The notes under the pieces: model-generated
What the model was told of the DNA's origin: nothing
The model's input: the letters and a program-made list of their open reading frames with translations, nothing else
Databases searched by the model: none
Translations under genes and position numbers: made by a program
NCBI RefSeq assembly: GCF_901827175.1
Contig: NZ_LR594662.1
Location: 1,984,001 to 2,048,000, forward strand
DNA length: 64,000 bases
Direction of reading: 5' to 3'
Source of the DNA: Variovorax sp. RA8
Lineage (GTDB): Bacteria; Pseudomonadota; Gammaproteobacteria; Burkholderiales; Burkholderiaceae_C
Shown here: in pieces, positions 37,573-46,005 of the stretch
How positions within the stretch are numbered: position 1 is the stretch's first letter
Layout of the letters: every line of letters starts with the position of its first letter

Positions 37573-38607
37573 TTGAACGCGACCGCTCCCGCCACCGCGC
37601 CCGCACCGGCTCCTTCCTTCGCACGCCGGCTGGCCGATGGCTATGCCGCCGCGGCGCTGCCGCGCCGCGCCGATCCGTCCAGCCTGCAGCGCCTCGAAGG
37701 GCACACCATGGGCACCACCTGGTCGCTGCGCTTCGACAACCCGCGCATGCTCGCGCTGGCGCAGGTGCGCGCGGCCGTCGAGGATTCGCTCGGCCGCGTC
37801 GTGGCACAGATGAGCCATTGGGAGCCCGACTCGGACATCAGCCGCTTCAACCGTGCACCGGCCGGTTCGCGCCACCGCCCGCCCCCCGAGTTCGCCACCG
37901 TGCTGGCCTGTGCGCTCGGCTGGGCACGCGCCAGCGGCGGCGCGCTCGACCCGACCGTCGCGCCGCTCGTGGCCTGCTGGGGCTTCGGCCCGCAGGCCGC
38001 CTCTGCCGTGCCCGATGCGCATGCGCTGGCCGATGCCGCCGCGCGCGTGGGTTGGCAGCGCCTGTGCTTCGAACCCGGCGATGCCAGCGTGATGCAGCCG
38101 GGCGGCGTGGTGCTCGACCTCTCGGGCATCGCCAAGGGCTTCGCGGTCGACCACGGTGTCGAGGCCTTGCGCGGACTCGGTTTGCAAGACCTGCTGTTCG
38201 AGGTCGGCGGCGAACTGCGTGGCGCGGGCCGCCGTCCCGGTGGCCTGCCGTGGCAGGTGCAGGTCGATGCGGGCACCGGCCCGGCGCTGCGCGTGCCGCT
38301 GGCCGACATGGCTATCGCGACCTCCGGCGACCGCTGGCACGTGCGCGAGGATGCCGGCCGGCGCTGGTCGCACAGCATCGATCCGCGCAACGGCCGGCCG
38401 GTCGGGCCGGCACTGGCCGGCGTCACCGTGCTGCACGCGCAGTGCATGCAGGCCGACGCGCTGGCCACCGTGCTCACGGTGCTCGGGCCGGACGAAGGCC
38501 CGCGCTTCGCCGATGACCACGGCATCGCCGCGCTGTTCAGCGTGCGCCGCGCCGAAGGGCTGGAGTGGCGCGCCAGCGCCGCCTGGAAGAAGGCACACCG
38601 GGACTGA
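37573..38607 (+). CDS. apbE: FAD:protein FMN transferase (ApbE)
   Basis: 344 residues, TTG start at 37573, 7 bp after the previous stop. Transfers FMN from FAD to a Thr of target proteins outside the cytoplasmic membrane. Motifs: GHTMGTTWSLRF, SDISRFNRA, GGALDPTVAPLV, DLSGIAKGFAVD, EVGGELRGAG, MAIATSGD and HSIDPRNGRPV, all expected for ApbE including the Mg-binding Asp region. No strong signal peptide is seen with this start; the first 35 residues are Ala/Pro-rich. The likely substrate is the DUF2271 protein at 36166. Confidence 0.94.
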   Translation: MNATAPATAPAPAPSFARRLADGYAAAALPRRADPSSLQRLEGHTMGTTWSLRFDNPRMLALAQVRAAVEDSLGRVVAQMSHWEPDSDISRFNRAPAGSRHRPPPEFATVLACALGWARASGGALDPTVAPLVACWGFGPQAASAVPDAHALADAAARVGWQRLCFEPGDASVMQPGGVVLDLSGIAKGFAVDHGVEALRGLGLQDLLFEVGGELRGAGRRPGGLPWQVQVDAGTGPALRVPLADMAIATSGDRWHVREDAGRRWSHSIDPRNGRPVGPALAGVTVLHAQCMQADALATVLTVLGPDEGPRFADDHGIAALFSVRRAEGLEWRASAAWKKAHRD

Positions 38608-38614
38608 TGGACTG

Positions 38615-40003
38615 ATGGACGACGGTTGGCGTCAGCTCGCGGCGACCGCGTCGGTCCTCGCCTACGGTGCCCTGTGTGCCGCGACCTGGCAGCGCGCGCG
38701 CCGGCGCGCGCAGGCGCGGGTGGCCGACGCCGCCTCCCTCGCCGCCGCCGGCGAACCGATGCTGGTGCTGCACGCCACGCAGACGGGCCAGGCCGAGGCC
38801 ATCGCCTGGCAGACCGCGCGCTGGCTGCACGCCCAAGGCGCCGCAGTGCGCGTGATGTCGCTCAACGAGCTGGACCTCCCCACCCTCCAGGCAGCCCCGC
38901 GCGCGCTGTTCGTGGCGAGCACCTACGGCGAGGGCGATGCGCCCGATGGCGCCAGCGCCTTCGTCGAGCGGATCATGGACGCGCGTGCGCAGTTGTCGGG
39001 CCTGCGCTATGCGCTGCTCGCGCTGGGCGACCGCCAGTACGCGCATTTCTGCGGCTTCGGGCGCCGCCTCGACGCCTGGCTGCGCGACAGCGGCGCCGTG
39101 CCGTCCTTCGAGCGGATCGACGTCGACAACGGCGACGACGCCGCGATGGCGCGCTGGCGCGAACAGTGGCAGGGGGAAGAGGAAGAGAAGGGGGAGGGCG
39201 CCTTCACCTCGAGCGAAGCGCTTTCCGACGATGACTTCCGGCCATGGCGGCTGGTGGCACGCAGACAGCTCAATGCGGGCAGCGCCGGCGCGCCGGTCTT
39301 CCACCTGGCCCTTGCCCCGTCGAGCGGCGCGTTGCCCCACTGGGCCTCGGGCGACCTGGCGCAGATCCGGCTGGCCTCCGACCCGCAACGCCCGCGCGAC
39401 TACTCGATTGCCTCGATCCCGGCCGATGGCGAGCTGCAACTGCTGGTTCGCCAGGAGCAGCACCCCGACGGCACGCTCGGCGCCGCGTCCGGCCTGCTCA
39501 CTGCGGCCCTCGCGCCGGGCGATGCCGTGCCGCTGCGCCTGCGCCCGCACCGCAACTTCCGCCTGAACGGCAACGCCGATCGACCGCTCATCCTGATCGG
39601 CAACGGCACCGGCCTGGCAGGCCTGCGCGGCCATCTGCGCGAGCGTATGGCCCGCGGCCTGCACGGCAACTGGCTCGTGTTCGGCGAACGCAGCGCGCGG
39701 CACGACTTCCTGTACCGCGACGAGCTCGAAGGCTGGCTGGCCGCCGGAGCGCTCGCCCGCCTGGACATGGTGTTCTCGCGCGACGAGGAGTCGCGCCACG
39801 GCGAGCGGCGCTACGTCCAGCACCGCCTGTTCCAGGCCGCCGACGAGGTGCGCGCCTGGGTCGAGCGCGGCGCCGCGCTCTACGTGTGCGGCAGCCTGCA
39901 AGGCATGGCCGCTGGCGTGGACACCGCGCTGCGCCAGATCCTCGGCCGCGACCTGCTGCACGAGATCGCCGCGGCCGGGCGCTACCGGCGCGACGTCTAC
40001 TGA
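38615..40003 (+). CDS. Membrane-anchored flavodoxin/ferredoxin-reductase fusion (CysJ-like)
   Basis: 462 residues. One N-terminal helix (LAATASVLAYGALCAATW) anchors it. Residues 47-190 are a flavodoxin-like FMN domain (LVLHATQTGQAEAIAW, FVASTYGEGDAPDGA, ALLALGDRQYAHFCGFG). An acidic linker follows (GEEEEKGEG). Then an FAD/NAD(P)H reductase domain with RPRDYSIASIP (FAD), GNGTGLAGLRGHL (nucleotide) and YVCGSLQGMAAGVD. It resembles sulfite reductase alpha subunits but the context indicates a ferric-siderophore reductase feeding electrons through PepSY and flavinylated DUF2271 proteins. Last gene of the Fur operon. Confidence 0.92.
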   Translation: MDDGWRQLAATASVLAYGALCAATWQRARRRAQARVADAASLAAAGEPMLVLHATQTGQAEAIAWQTARWLHAQGAAVRVMSLNELDLPTLQAAPRALFVASTYGEGDAPDGASAFVERIMDARAQLSGLRYALLALGDRQYAHFCGFGRRLDAWLRDSGAVPSFERIDVDNGDDAAMARWREQWQGEEEEKGEGAFTSSEALSDDDFRPWRLVARRQLNAGSAGAPVFHLALAPSSGALPHWASGDLAQIRLASDPQRPRDYSIASIPADGELQLLVRQEQHPDGTLGAASGLLTAALAPGDAVPLRLRPHRNFRLNGNADRPLILIGNGTGLAGLRGHLRERMARGLHGNWLVFGERSARHDFLYRDELEGWLAAGALARLDMVFSRDEESRHGERRYVQHRLFQAADEVRAWVERGAALYVCGSLQGMAAGVDTALRQILGRDLLHEIAAAGRYRRDVY

Positions 40004-40092
40004 GCCCCTCCGGTGTCCCTCGGCGTTGCGGCGCGCCGACGTCTTGCACATGAAGTCTGTCGGAAATGTGAAGAACAGTGAACTTTGTTATT

Positions 40093-40111
40093 GATAGTCG
40101 TTATCATTTGC
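40093..40111 (+). promoter_or_regulatory. Fur box upstream of the TonB receptor
   Basis: GATAGTCGTTATCATTTGC matches 13 of 19 positions of the Fur consensus and lies in an AT-rich leader 125 bp before the receptor start. The adjacent bases (GTTATT before, ATTGAA after) extend the NAT pattern. Confidence 0.75.
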
Positions 40112-40235
40112 ATTGAATTCGCGCGGCACATCGCGCGAAGGAACCAGCCAGCCAATCCGCCCGCACCGGCCTGACGTGCGCGGCGCCGGACCCGCCAGTG
40201 AAGTTCTCATCAATTTCAATCTGGAGGATCCTTTC

Positions 40236-42539
40236 ATGGCCTATATCAAGAGCCGCAAGCACGCAGTCGCGCGCGGCATTCCCCCCTTCGGCACGGCCGC
40301 AGCGGCTGCCACGCTGATGGCATTTGCCTTGCCCGCCTCCGCGCAGACCGCGGGCGGCGCCTCGACTTCCACCCTGCGCGAAGTGCAGGTCGAAGCGACC
40401 GCCGACAGCTTCAAGGCCGACCGCGTTTCATCGCCCAAGTTCAGCGAACCCCTGGTCGACACGCCGCAGACCATCACCGTCATCAAGAAGGAAGTGCTGC
40501 AGGAGCAGGGCGCCACCACCTTGACGGAGGCGCTGCGCAACACCCCCGGCGTCACCTTCCAGATGGGCGAGAACGGCAACACGAGCACGGGCGACGCCGT
40601 CTTCCTGCGCGGCTTCGACACTTCGGGCAGCGTCTTCATCGACGGCGCGCGCGACATCGGCACCGTGACCCGCGACATGTTCAACGTCGAGTCGGTGGAG
40701 GTCGTCAAGGGCCCCGCCAGCGCCGATATCGGCCGCACTGCGCCGACGGGCTACATCAACCTCGTCAGCAAGGTGCCGCTGGCGGAGAACTTCTTCGCCG
40801 GCAGCGTCGGCATCGGCAGCGGCGACTACAAGCGCGTCACTGGCGACATCAACCGCGTGCTCAACGAGACCGGCTCCATGGCCTTCCGCCTGAACGTGAT
40901 GAAGCAGGACAGCGGCGTCGTCGGCCGCGACTACGTCGAGAACAAGGGCTGGGGCGTTGCGCCTTCCATCGCCTTCGGCCTGAACACGCCGACCCGCGTG
41001 ATCCTGCAGTACCAGCACGTGGACCAGAAGAACCGCCCCGACGGCGGCCTGCCGACCGTCGGCCTCGACGGCTTCTATCTCTCGCAGCTCGCAGCGCGCG
41101 GCGGCAACGGCCCGCAGGTCGACACCCGCAACTACTACGGCTACCTGTCGGACCACGACAACGTGAAGGCCGACATGTTCACCGCGCGCGTCGATCATGA
41201 CTTCGGCAACGGCCTCAAGCTGCGCAACCTCACGCGCTGGGGCAAGACCGACCAGGACCTCGTGCTCACCGGTGTCTTCAGCAGCGGCCCGCTCACGCCC
41301 AATGTCTTCAACCCGCTGACCTGGTCCACCCGCGTGCTGCCTCAGGGCAAGCTCCAGCGCAACGAAATCCTGACCAACCAGACCAACCTGAGCGCCGAGC
41401 TGGCGACGGGGTCCGTGAAGCACACGATCAACGCCGGCATCGAGTTGACGCGCGAAGAGCAGGACAACGGCACGATGGCTGCCCAAATCAATGGGACCAA
41501 CGGCCAGCTGGTGGGCAGCTCATATCTCGCCTACAACAGCATGTACCTGCCGAACATCTACCGCCCGTTCGTGCCCGTGCTGCCGACCGGCGCATCGGTG
41601 GAGGGCAAGACCTCCACCGCCGCGGCCTACGTGTTCGACACCATGAAGTTCAACGAGCAATGGCTGCTCACCGGCGGCCTGCGCTTCGAGCACTACCGCA
41701 CCAGCTACTTCAGCCTCGGTGCGCCGGCCACCGTGGGCGGTGCGCAGACGGCGATGACGCAGGAAAAATCGGACAACCTCGTCACTGGCAAGATCGGCCT
41801 CGTCTACAAGCCTGCGCCCAACGGCAGCATCTATGCCGCCTACGCCACCGGCGCACAGCCGCCCGGCGGCAACTTCGCCTTCCAGACCACGGCCACCACC
41901 AACATCAACAACCTGAACCTCGACCCGCAGAAGTCCAAGACCGCGGAGATCGGCACCAAGTGGGATGTCCTGGATGGCCGTCTCGCCCTGGCGGGTGCGC
42001 TCTTCCGCACCACCAACGAGAACGAGCAGGTGCAGGTCGACACCTTCGGCAACTTCGAGCAGTACGGCAAGACCCGCGTCCAGGGCGTCGAGCTGAGCGC
42101 GGTCGGCCAGATCACGCCGGCCTGGCAATTGATCGCCGGCCTCGCCCATGTCGAGACCGAGATCCTCGAAGGCTCGCGCACCAGCACCACCCAGCAGGGC
42201 GCGCAGGTCCGCTACTCGCCCAAGCTCACCGCGACGCTGTGGACCAGCTACAAGTTCCAGAACGGCCTCACCATCGGCGGCGGCGCGCGCTACGTGGCAA
42301 CGCAACAGCGCTCGACCACCAACGCCGCTGCCACGCCGACCTCGTTCTTCCCCGAGATCCCCAGCTACGCCGTGTTCGACGCCATGATCGGCTACGAGAT
42401 CAACAAGAACGTCTCGGTGCAGCTCAACCTGTACAACCTGACCGACAAGTTCTACCTGGCGCGCGTCAACAATGCCGGCAACCGCCTGGTGCTGGGCACG
42501 CCCCGCTCGGCACTGCTGTCGGCAAACTTCAAGTTCTGA
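40236..42539 (+). CDS. TonB-dependent catecholate siderophore receptor (Fiu/BfrD type)
   Basis: 767 residues from ATG 40236 (TGGAGGATCC site). Signal peptide ends ALPASAQTAG. The plug domain covers residues 60-180 (FSEPLVDTPQTITVIKKEVLQEQGATTLTEALRNTPGVTF, VFLRGFDTSGSVFIDGARDIGTVTRDMFNVESVEVVKGPAS). A 22-strand barrel follows, ending in aromatic F (SALLSANFKF). Members import ferric-catecholates, using TonB energy, across the outer membrane. It sits between the reductase operon and piuC, the same pairing as fiu-ybiX in E. coli and piuA/piuC in pseudomonads. Controlled by its own Fur box. Confidence 0.95.
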   Translation: MAYIKSRKHAVARGIPPFGTAAAAATLMAFALPASAQTAGGASTSTLREVQVEATADSFKADRVSSPKFSEPLVDTPQTITVIKKEVLQEQGATTLTEALRNTPGVTFQMGENGNTSTGDAVFLRGFDTSGSVFIDGARDIGTVTRDMFNVESVEVVKGPASADIGRTAPTGYINLVSKVPLAENFFAGSVGIGSGDYKRVTGDINRVLNETGSMAFRLNVMKQDSGVVGRDYVENKGWGVAPSIAFGLNTPTRVILQYQHVDQKNRPDGGLPTVGLDGFYLSQLAARGGNGPQVDTRNYYGYLSDHDNVKADMFTARVDHDFGNGLKLRNLTRWGKTDQDLVLTGVFSSGPLTPNVFNPLTWSTRVLPQGKLQRNEILTNQTNLSAELATGSVKHTINAGIELTREEQDNGTMAAQINGTNGQLVGSSYLAYNSMYLPNIYRPFVPVLPTGASVEGKTSTAAAYVFDTMKFNEQWLLTGGLRFEHYRTSYFSLGAPATVGGAQTAMTQEKSDNLVTGKIGLVYKPAPNGSIYAAYATGAQPPGGNFAFQTTATTNINNLNLDPQKSKTAEIGTKWDVLDGRLALAGALFRTTNENEQVQVDTFGNFEQYGKTRVQGVELSAVGQITPAWQLIAGLAHVETEILEGSRTSTTQQGAQVRYSPKLTATLWTSYKFQNGLTIGGGARYVATQQRSTTNAAATPTSFFPEIPSYAVFDAMIGYEINKNVSVQLNLYNLTDKFYLARVNNAGNRLVLGTPRSALLSANFKF

Positions 42540-42647
42540 TCGCCGCACCACGTCGCACCACACGCGCCTTGCTCGCCACATCGTGGTGCGACACTCCGAG
42601 CCCCGGCTGCAAGGCAGGGGTTCCGTCCTTTTTTGGAGGCCCTCCAG

Positions 42648-43328
42648 ATGATGTTGCATGTTCCTGGCGTCCTCACTCCCGAGCAGGTGCGCGAGATGCG
42701 CGCCGCGCTGGACGCCGCGGACTGGGTCGACGGCCGGGAGACGGTCGGTCCCCAGGGCGCACGCGTCAAGCAGAACCGCCAGTTGCCGGAGCTCTCGCCC
42801 GTCGGCCGCGAACTGGGCCAGGTCATCCTTGCCGCGCTGTCGAGGAACCCGCTCTTCTTCTCGGCCGCCTTGCCCCTGCGCTTCGTGCCGCCGCTCTTCA
42901 ACCGCTACGAGGGCGGCGAGAACTACGGGCTGCACATCGACGGCTCCGTTCGCTCGGTGCCGGTCAGCAACATCCAGCTGCGCACCGATCTTTCATGCAC
43001 GCTCTTCCTGTGCGACCCTGAGGCGTACGACGGCGGCGACCTCGAGGTGGTCGACACCTACGGCACGCACGAGGTCAAGCTGCCGGCCGGCGACCTCATC
43101 CTCTATCCCTCGAGCAGCCTGCACCGCGTGCACCCGGTGACCCGCGGCGCACGCATCTGTTCGTTCTTCTGGGTGCAGAGCATGGTGCGTGACGACAGGC
43201 AGCGGGGCATGCTTTTCGAGCTGGACCAGTCGATCCAGAAGTTGCGCGCGCGGGTGGGAGACTGCGAGGAGACGGTGTCGCTGACGGGGCAGTATCACAA
43301 CCTGCTGAGGATGTGGGCGGAGGTTTGA
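42648..43328 (+). CDS. piuC: PKHD-type Fe(II)/2-oxoglutarate hydroxylase PiuC/YbiX
   Basis: 226 residues from ATG 42648 (or the next codon) behind GGAGG. Fe(II)/2-oxoglutarate dioxygenase fold: H96-x-D98 in GLHIDGSV, distal H159 in SSLHRVHPV and the 2-oxoglutarate-binding R169. [18 protein letters not shown] is nearly invariant in PiuC/YbiX. Its substrate in siderophore uptake is unknown; deletion affects uptake of catechol-drug conjugates in Pseudomonas. Genes of this family always accompany catecholate TonB receptors. Iron regulation is expected through the receptor promoter. Confidence 0.94.
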   Translation: MMLHVPGVLTPEQVREMRAALDAADWVDGRETVGPQGARVKQNRQLPELSPVGRELGQVILAALSRNPLFFSAALPLRFVPPLFNRYEGGENYGLHIDGSVRSVPVSNIQLRTDLSCTLFLCDPEAYDGGDLEVVDTYGTHEVKLPAGDLILYPSSSLHRVHPVTRGARICSFFWVQSMVRDDRQRGMLFELDQSIQKLRARVGDCEETVSLTGQYHNLLRMWAEV

Positions 43329-43533
43329 GCCCTCCCCAAACCGGGGGATGCCGCTGCGGTGTTACCTCGGCAATGATGAAACGTTGTAAAGCGGCCTGGA
43401 ACGGCGCATATTGCGGGGCGGCTGCAGACGGCGACCACGCCGCCTGAACCGGGCGAGGTATCGCCCCGGCGCATCTACCGCGTCGGACTGGTCGCATCGG
43501 AGGTGACTTCACTTTTTGGATCGGAGGCCGAGA

Positions 43534-46005
43534 GTGGGATCAGTCGTTCAGAAGGCTCGCGGTCGCTTTGGAAGGGCTCCGTTCCTGGTCCTCCTGGCGG
43601 TGGTTTGCGCCGGCACGGCACTCCTGGCCATGTGGCTCTTTCAGGCAGATCGACCGGCCGAGGACGGTGCCGACTTCGCATCGGTGGCGCCGCCGCCCCC
43701 TCCACCTCCGGCCACCGTAGCGCCCCAGGCCACCGTGGCGCCGCCGGCCGCCAGCCCATCCCCGGCCACCAACACCCCACCAGCGCCGCCGAGCGCTGTG
43801 CTTCCCGCGCCACCGCCCGAGCGGCACACAAGCATGATTCGTGAACGTCAAGCTCGCATCGAAAGCTTGAACGGAGAGCGCTCGGCATCGGCACTAGGGA
43901 GCCCAAACAAGGAGCTGTTCGAGTTCTCTCAAAGGTCCAGCCGGGCTCGAATAGCGGAGCCGCCCGCGGTGGCCGCCGCGCCTCCCTCGGTCTCTGCACC
44001 GCCCGCCACGCCCGGACTGCCGCCCGCGCTCGCACTGCCGCCTGCGCCTGCCGTCACACCGCCAGGCCCCGTCTCTCGTCCCTTGGCAATCGACCGTCTG
44101 GACAATCTTTTTCAGGGCCGCACGCAAGACGCCAGCGAACGGCTTGCTGCCAGCAGCACGAGCGACCCAAGGCCAGGGTACATCTCGAAAGACGGGGTCG
44201 CACAGTCGGCGACGTGGAACTACTGGCTGGGGAGGGACAACTCCTCACGCCACCTGCCCAGTATCCAGAGCGGGCCCCTTGCATTGCACGTGCAATCGCA
44301 TCTGCTCTTTCGGCTCTCGCTGCTGGACCTCTCGACCATTTTTGTGGGCATCGGCGGATTCACCACCGCGGTCGAGCTGACCCAGGCTATTGAATCCAGC
44401 CTGAAAGACGAAACCAGGCAGGAGCTGTCGCTCGAAGTGCTGCTCAGCCCGCTGGACAGTTCGCGGCTGGAGCTTTCTGCTTCGCGCATCCCGCTCAAGG
44501 TCGATCTCGCCAAGGTGAGGAGCGCCTTGGCAAAGCCGCTGCCCCGTCCCGGAGATGCGCACCTCGAAGAGGTTCTGGCGCGCGCTCTCATCGCGCAGTT
44601 CAGTGTCGACTTCAAGCTGAAGTCGCCGGGAGATCATCAGCTTGCCATTGCCATCCTGGACGCAAGTACCGGATTTCCTCTGCAATCCATGCTGGTGGAT
44701 CTCCGGACCGGATCAACCTGGCCAGACAACCTCAAAGTCCGGGGCAACGGTCAGAGCGTGTTCGCCTCAGCCGGCCACCCCTTCGACATCACCCTGCTGC
44801 TCTACGGCCAAGGTGCCGAGAATGCGACAACCCCGAGCAAGGAGATGCACGCATGGCTGGCGTACCGTGACAAGTCGACGGGCAAGTTCGACTTCCTGAA
44901 TTGGAAGACGGACGCCAGCCTGGTTGGCCTGACCGAGATGGCTGGGTCGTTTGGGAACACCCTCGGCAGCCTGGAGTGGGGCCCCGACCTTCTGAAAGAG
45001 GGTTTCAAGCTCGGGCGCGTCATCTTCGACCCGCCGCCGGACCCGAGGGAAGACCTGTCACTTGCAGCCGATGCGAATATCGAGAATGCCGCGTCAGCGC
45101 GCGCGCTGCTCGTCGCTGCCAGCCAGTACGGCCCCGGAAGCTCGCCCCCGACCATGTTGGTCGGGCTCATGGGCGGCGCGGATGTCAAGGGCTCATTCGC
45201 ATCCACTGTGCTGCCCGTTGGCGCGTTGGGCGTGCAATCAGGCGAAACCACTGTCCATCTGGGCGAACGGTTTGCGCTAGCGCTCCTGTTGAACGGGCTG
45301 CAGATGAACGGCGATGCACCATGCCCGTCGGATTGGTACCTGGCACTCCCCAAGGACAATGAGCAGAAGAGCGGGCCGCTGTTCGATGCATTGACCGATC
45401 TCAGGCCCGCGCTTGGCCGCTGGAATGACAACCAGGTGCGCCGGCAATCCAGCTCTCTCGGGGAACTGAGCGCGTGGATGGACGCGCCCCCGAAGGGCAC
45501 GAAGGACGGTGCCTTTGTCATGGCATATCTGGGTCACCATTCCGAGAGTCGGTTGTTCATCGAACAAGGTCTTGGCGGTGTGAGCGCAATTGATGTTCGC
45601 AGGGCGTTCGTTCCTTCGTCCTTGGCCATCCTCAACGCCTGCAACAGCGCGATGCCCCGGATCAACGATGGCACGCTGGTGGGGCGGCTGGCCAAGCGCA
45701 ACGTCGCTGCGACCATCGCGACCACATCACCCATCTCCGGGCGTCTGGCCGCGGCGTACATGGATTGCTTGTCTGCCGTGCTGCAGGAGCGCCAGAGCCT
45801 TCGAGTTGGCGAAGCGCACACACTCGCCATCCAGTGCCTGTACTCGCCGGAAGGGGGCAGGCCATGGGGAAAGAACTACAACTATTCAGGAGCGGCCTTG
45901 AAGTACATCCTGATCGGCAATCCGTTTCAGCGAATCTGCTCGCCCAAGCCAAGGGAACAACCAATGGCAATGCCCGTGCCGGAACAGAAGGCGGAACATT
46001 CATGA
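43534..46005 (+). CDS. Membrane-anchored CHAT-domain (caspase-like) protease
   Basis: 823 residues from GTG 43534, chosen because GGAGG lies six bases upstream; an earlier TTG (43516) would lie before that site. A single helix at residues 12-36 (FLVLLAVVCAGTALLAMWLF) anchors it, followed by a long Pro/Ala-rich linker to about residue 190. A middle region of unknown fold (190-580) follows. The C-terminal CHAT peptidase has YLGHH (H668/H669) and ILNACNSAMPRINDG (C703), then VAATIATTSPISGRLAAAYMDCL, the classic His-Cys dyad layout. Orientation puts the protease in the periplasm. Its stop overlaps the phosphoesterase start (ATGA at 46002). Partner substrates are unknown. Confidence 0.82.
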   Translation: MGSVVQKARGRFGRAPFLVLLAVVCAGTALLAMWLFQADRPAEDGADFASVAPPPPPPPATVAPQATVAPPAASPSPATNTPPAPPSAVLPAPPPERHTSMIRERQARIESLNGERSASALGSPNKELFEFSQRSSRARIAEPPAVAAAPPSVSAPPATPGLPPALALPPAPAVTPPGPVSRPLAIDRLDNLFQGRTQDASERLAASSTSDPRPGYISKDGVAQSATWNYWLGRDNSSRHLPSIQSGPLALHVQSHLLFRLSLLDLSTIFVGIGGFTTAVELTQAIESSLKDETRQELSLEVLLSPLDSSRLELSASRIPLKVDLAKVRSALAKPLPRPGDAHLEEVLARALIAQFSVDFKLKSPGDHQLAIAILDASTGFPLQSMLVDLRTGSTWPDNLKVRGNGQSVFASAGHPFDITLLLYGQGAENATTPSKEMHAWLAYRDKSTGKFDFLNWKTDASLVGLTEMAGSFGNTLGSLEWGPDLLKEGFKLGRVIFDPPPDPREDLSLAADANIENAASARALLVAASQYGPGSSPPTMLVGLMGGADVKGSFASTVLPVGALGVQSGETTVHLGERFALALLLNGLQMNGDAPCPSDWYLALPKDNEQKSGPLFDALTDLRPALGRWNDNQVRRQSSSLGELSAWMDAPPKGTKDGAFVMAYLGHHSESRLFIEQGLGGVSAIDVRRAFVPSSLAILNACNSAMPRINDGTLVGRLAKRNVAATIATTSPISGRLAAAYMDCLSAVLQERQSLRVGEAHTLAIQCLYSPEGGRPWGKNYNYSGAALKYILIGNPFQRICSPKPREQPMAMPVPEQKAEHS

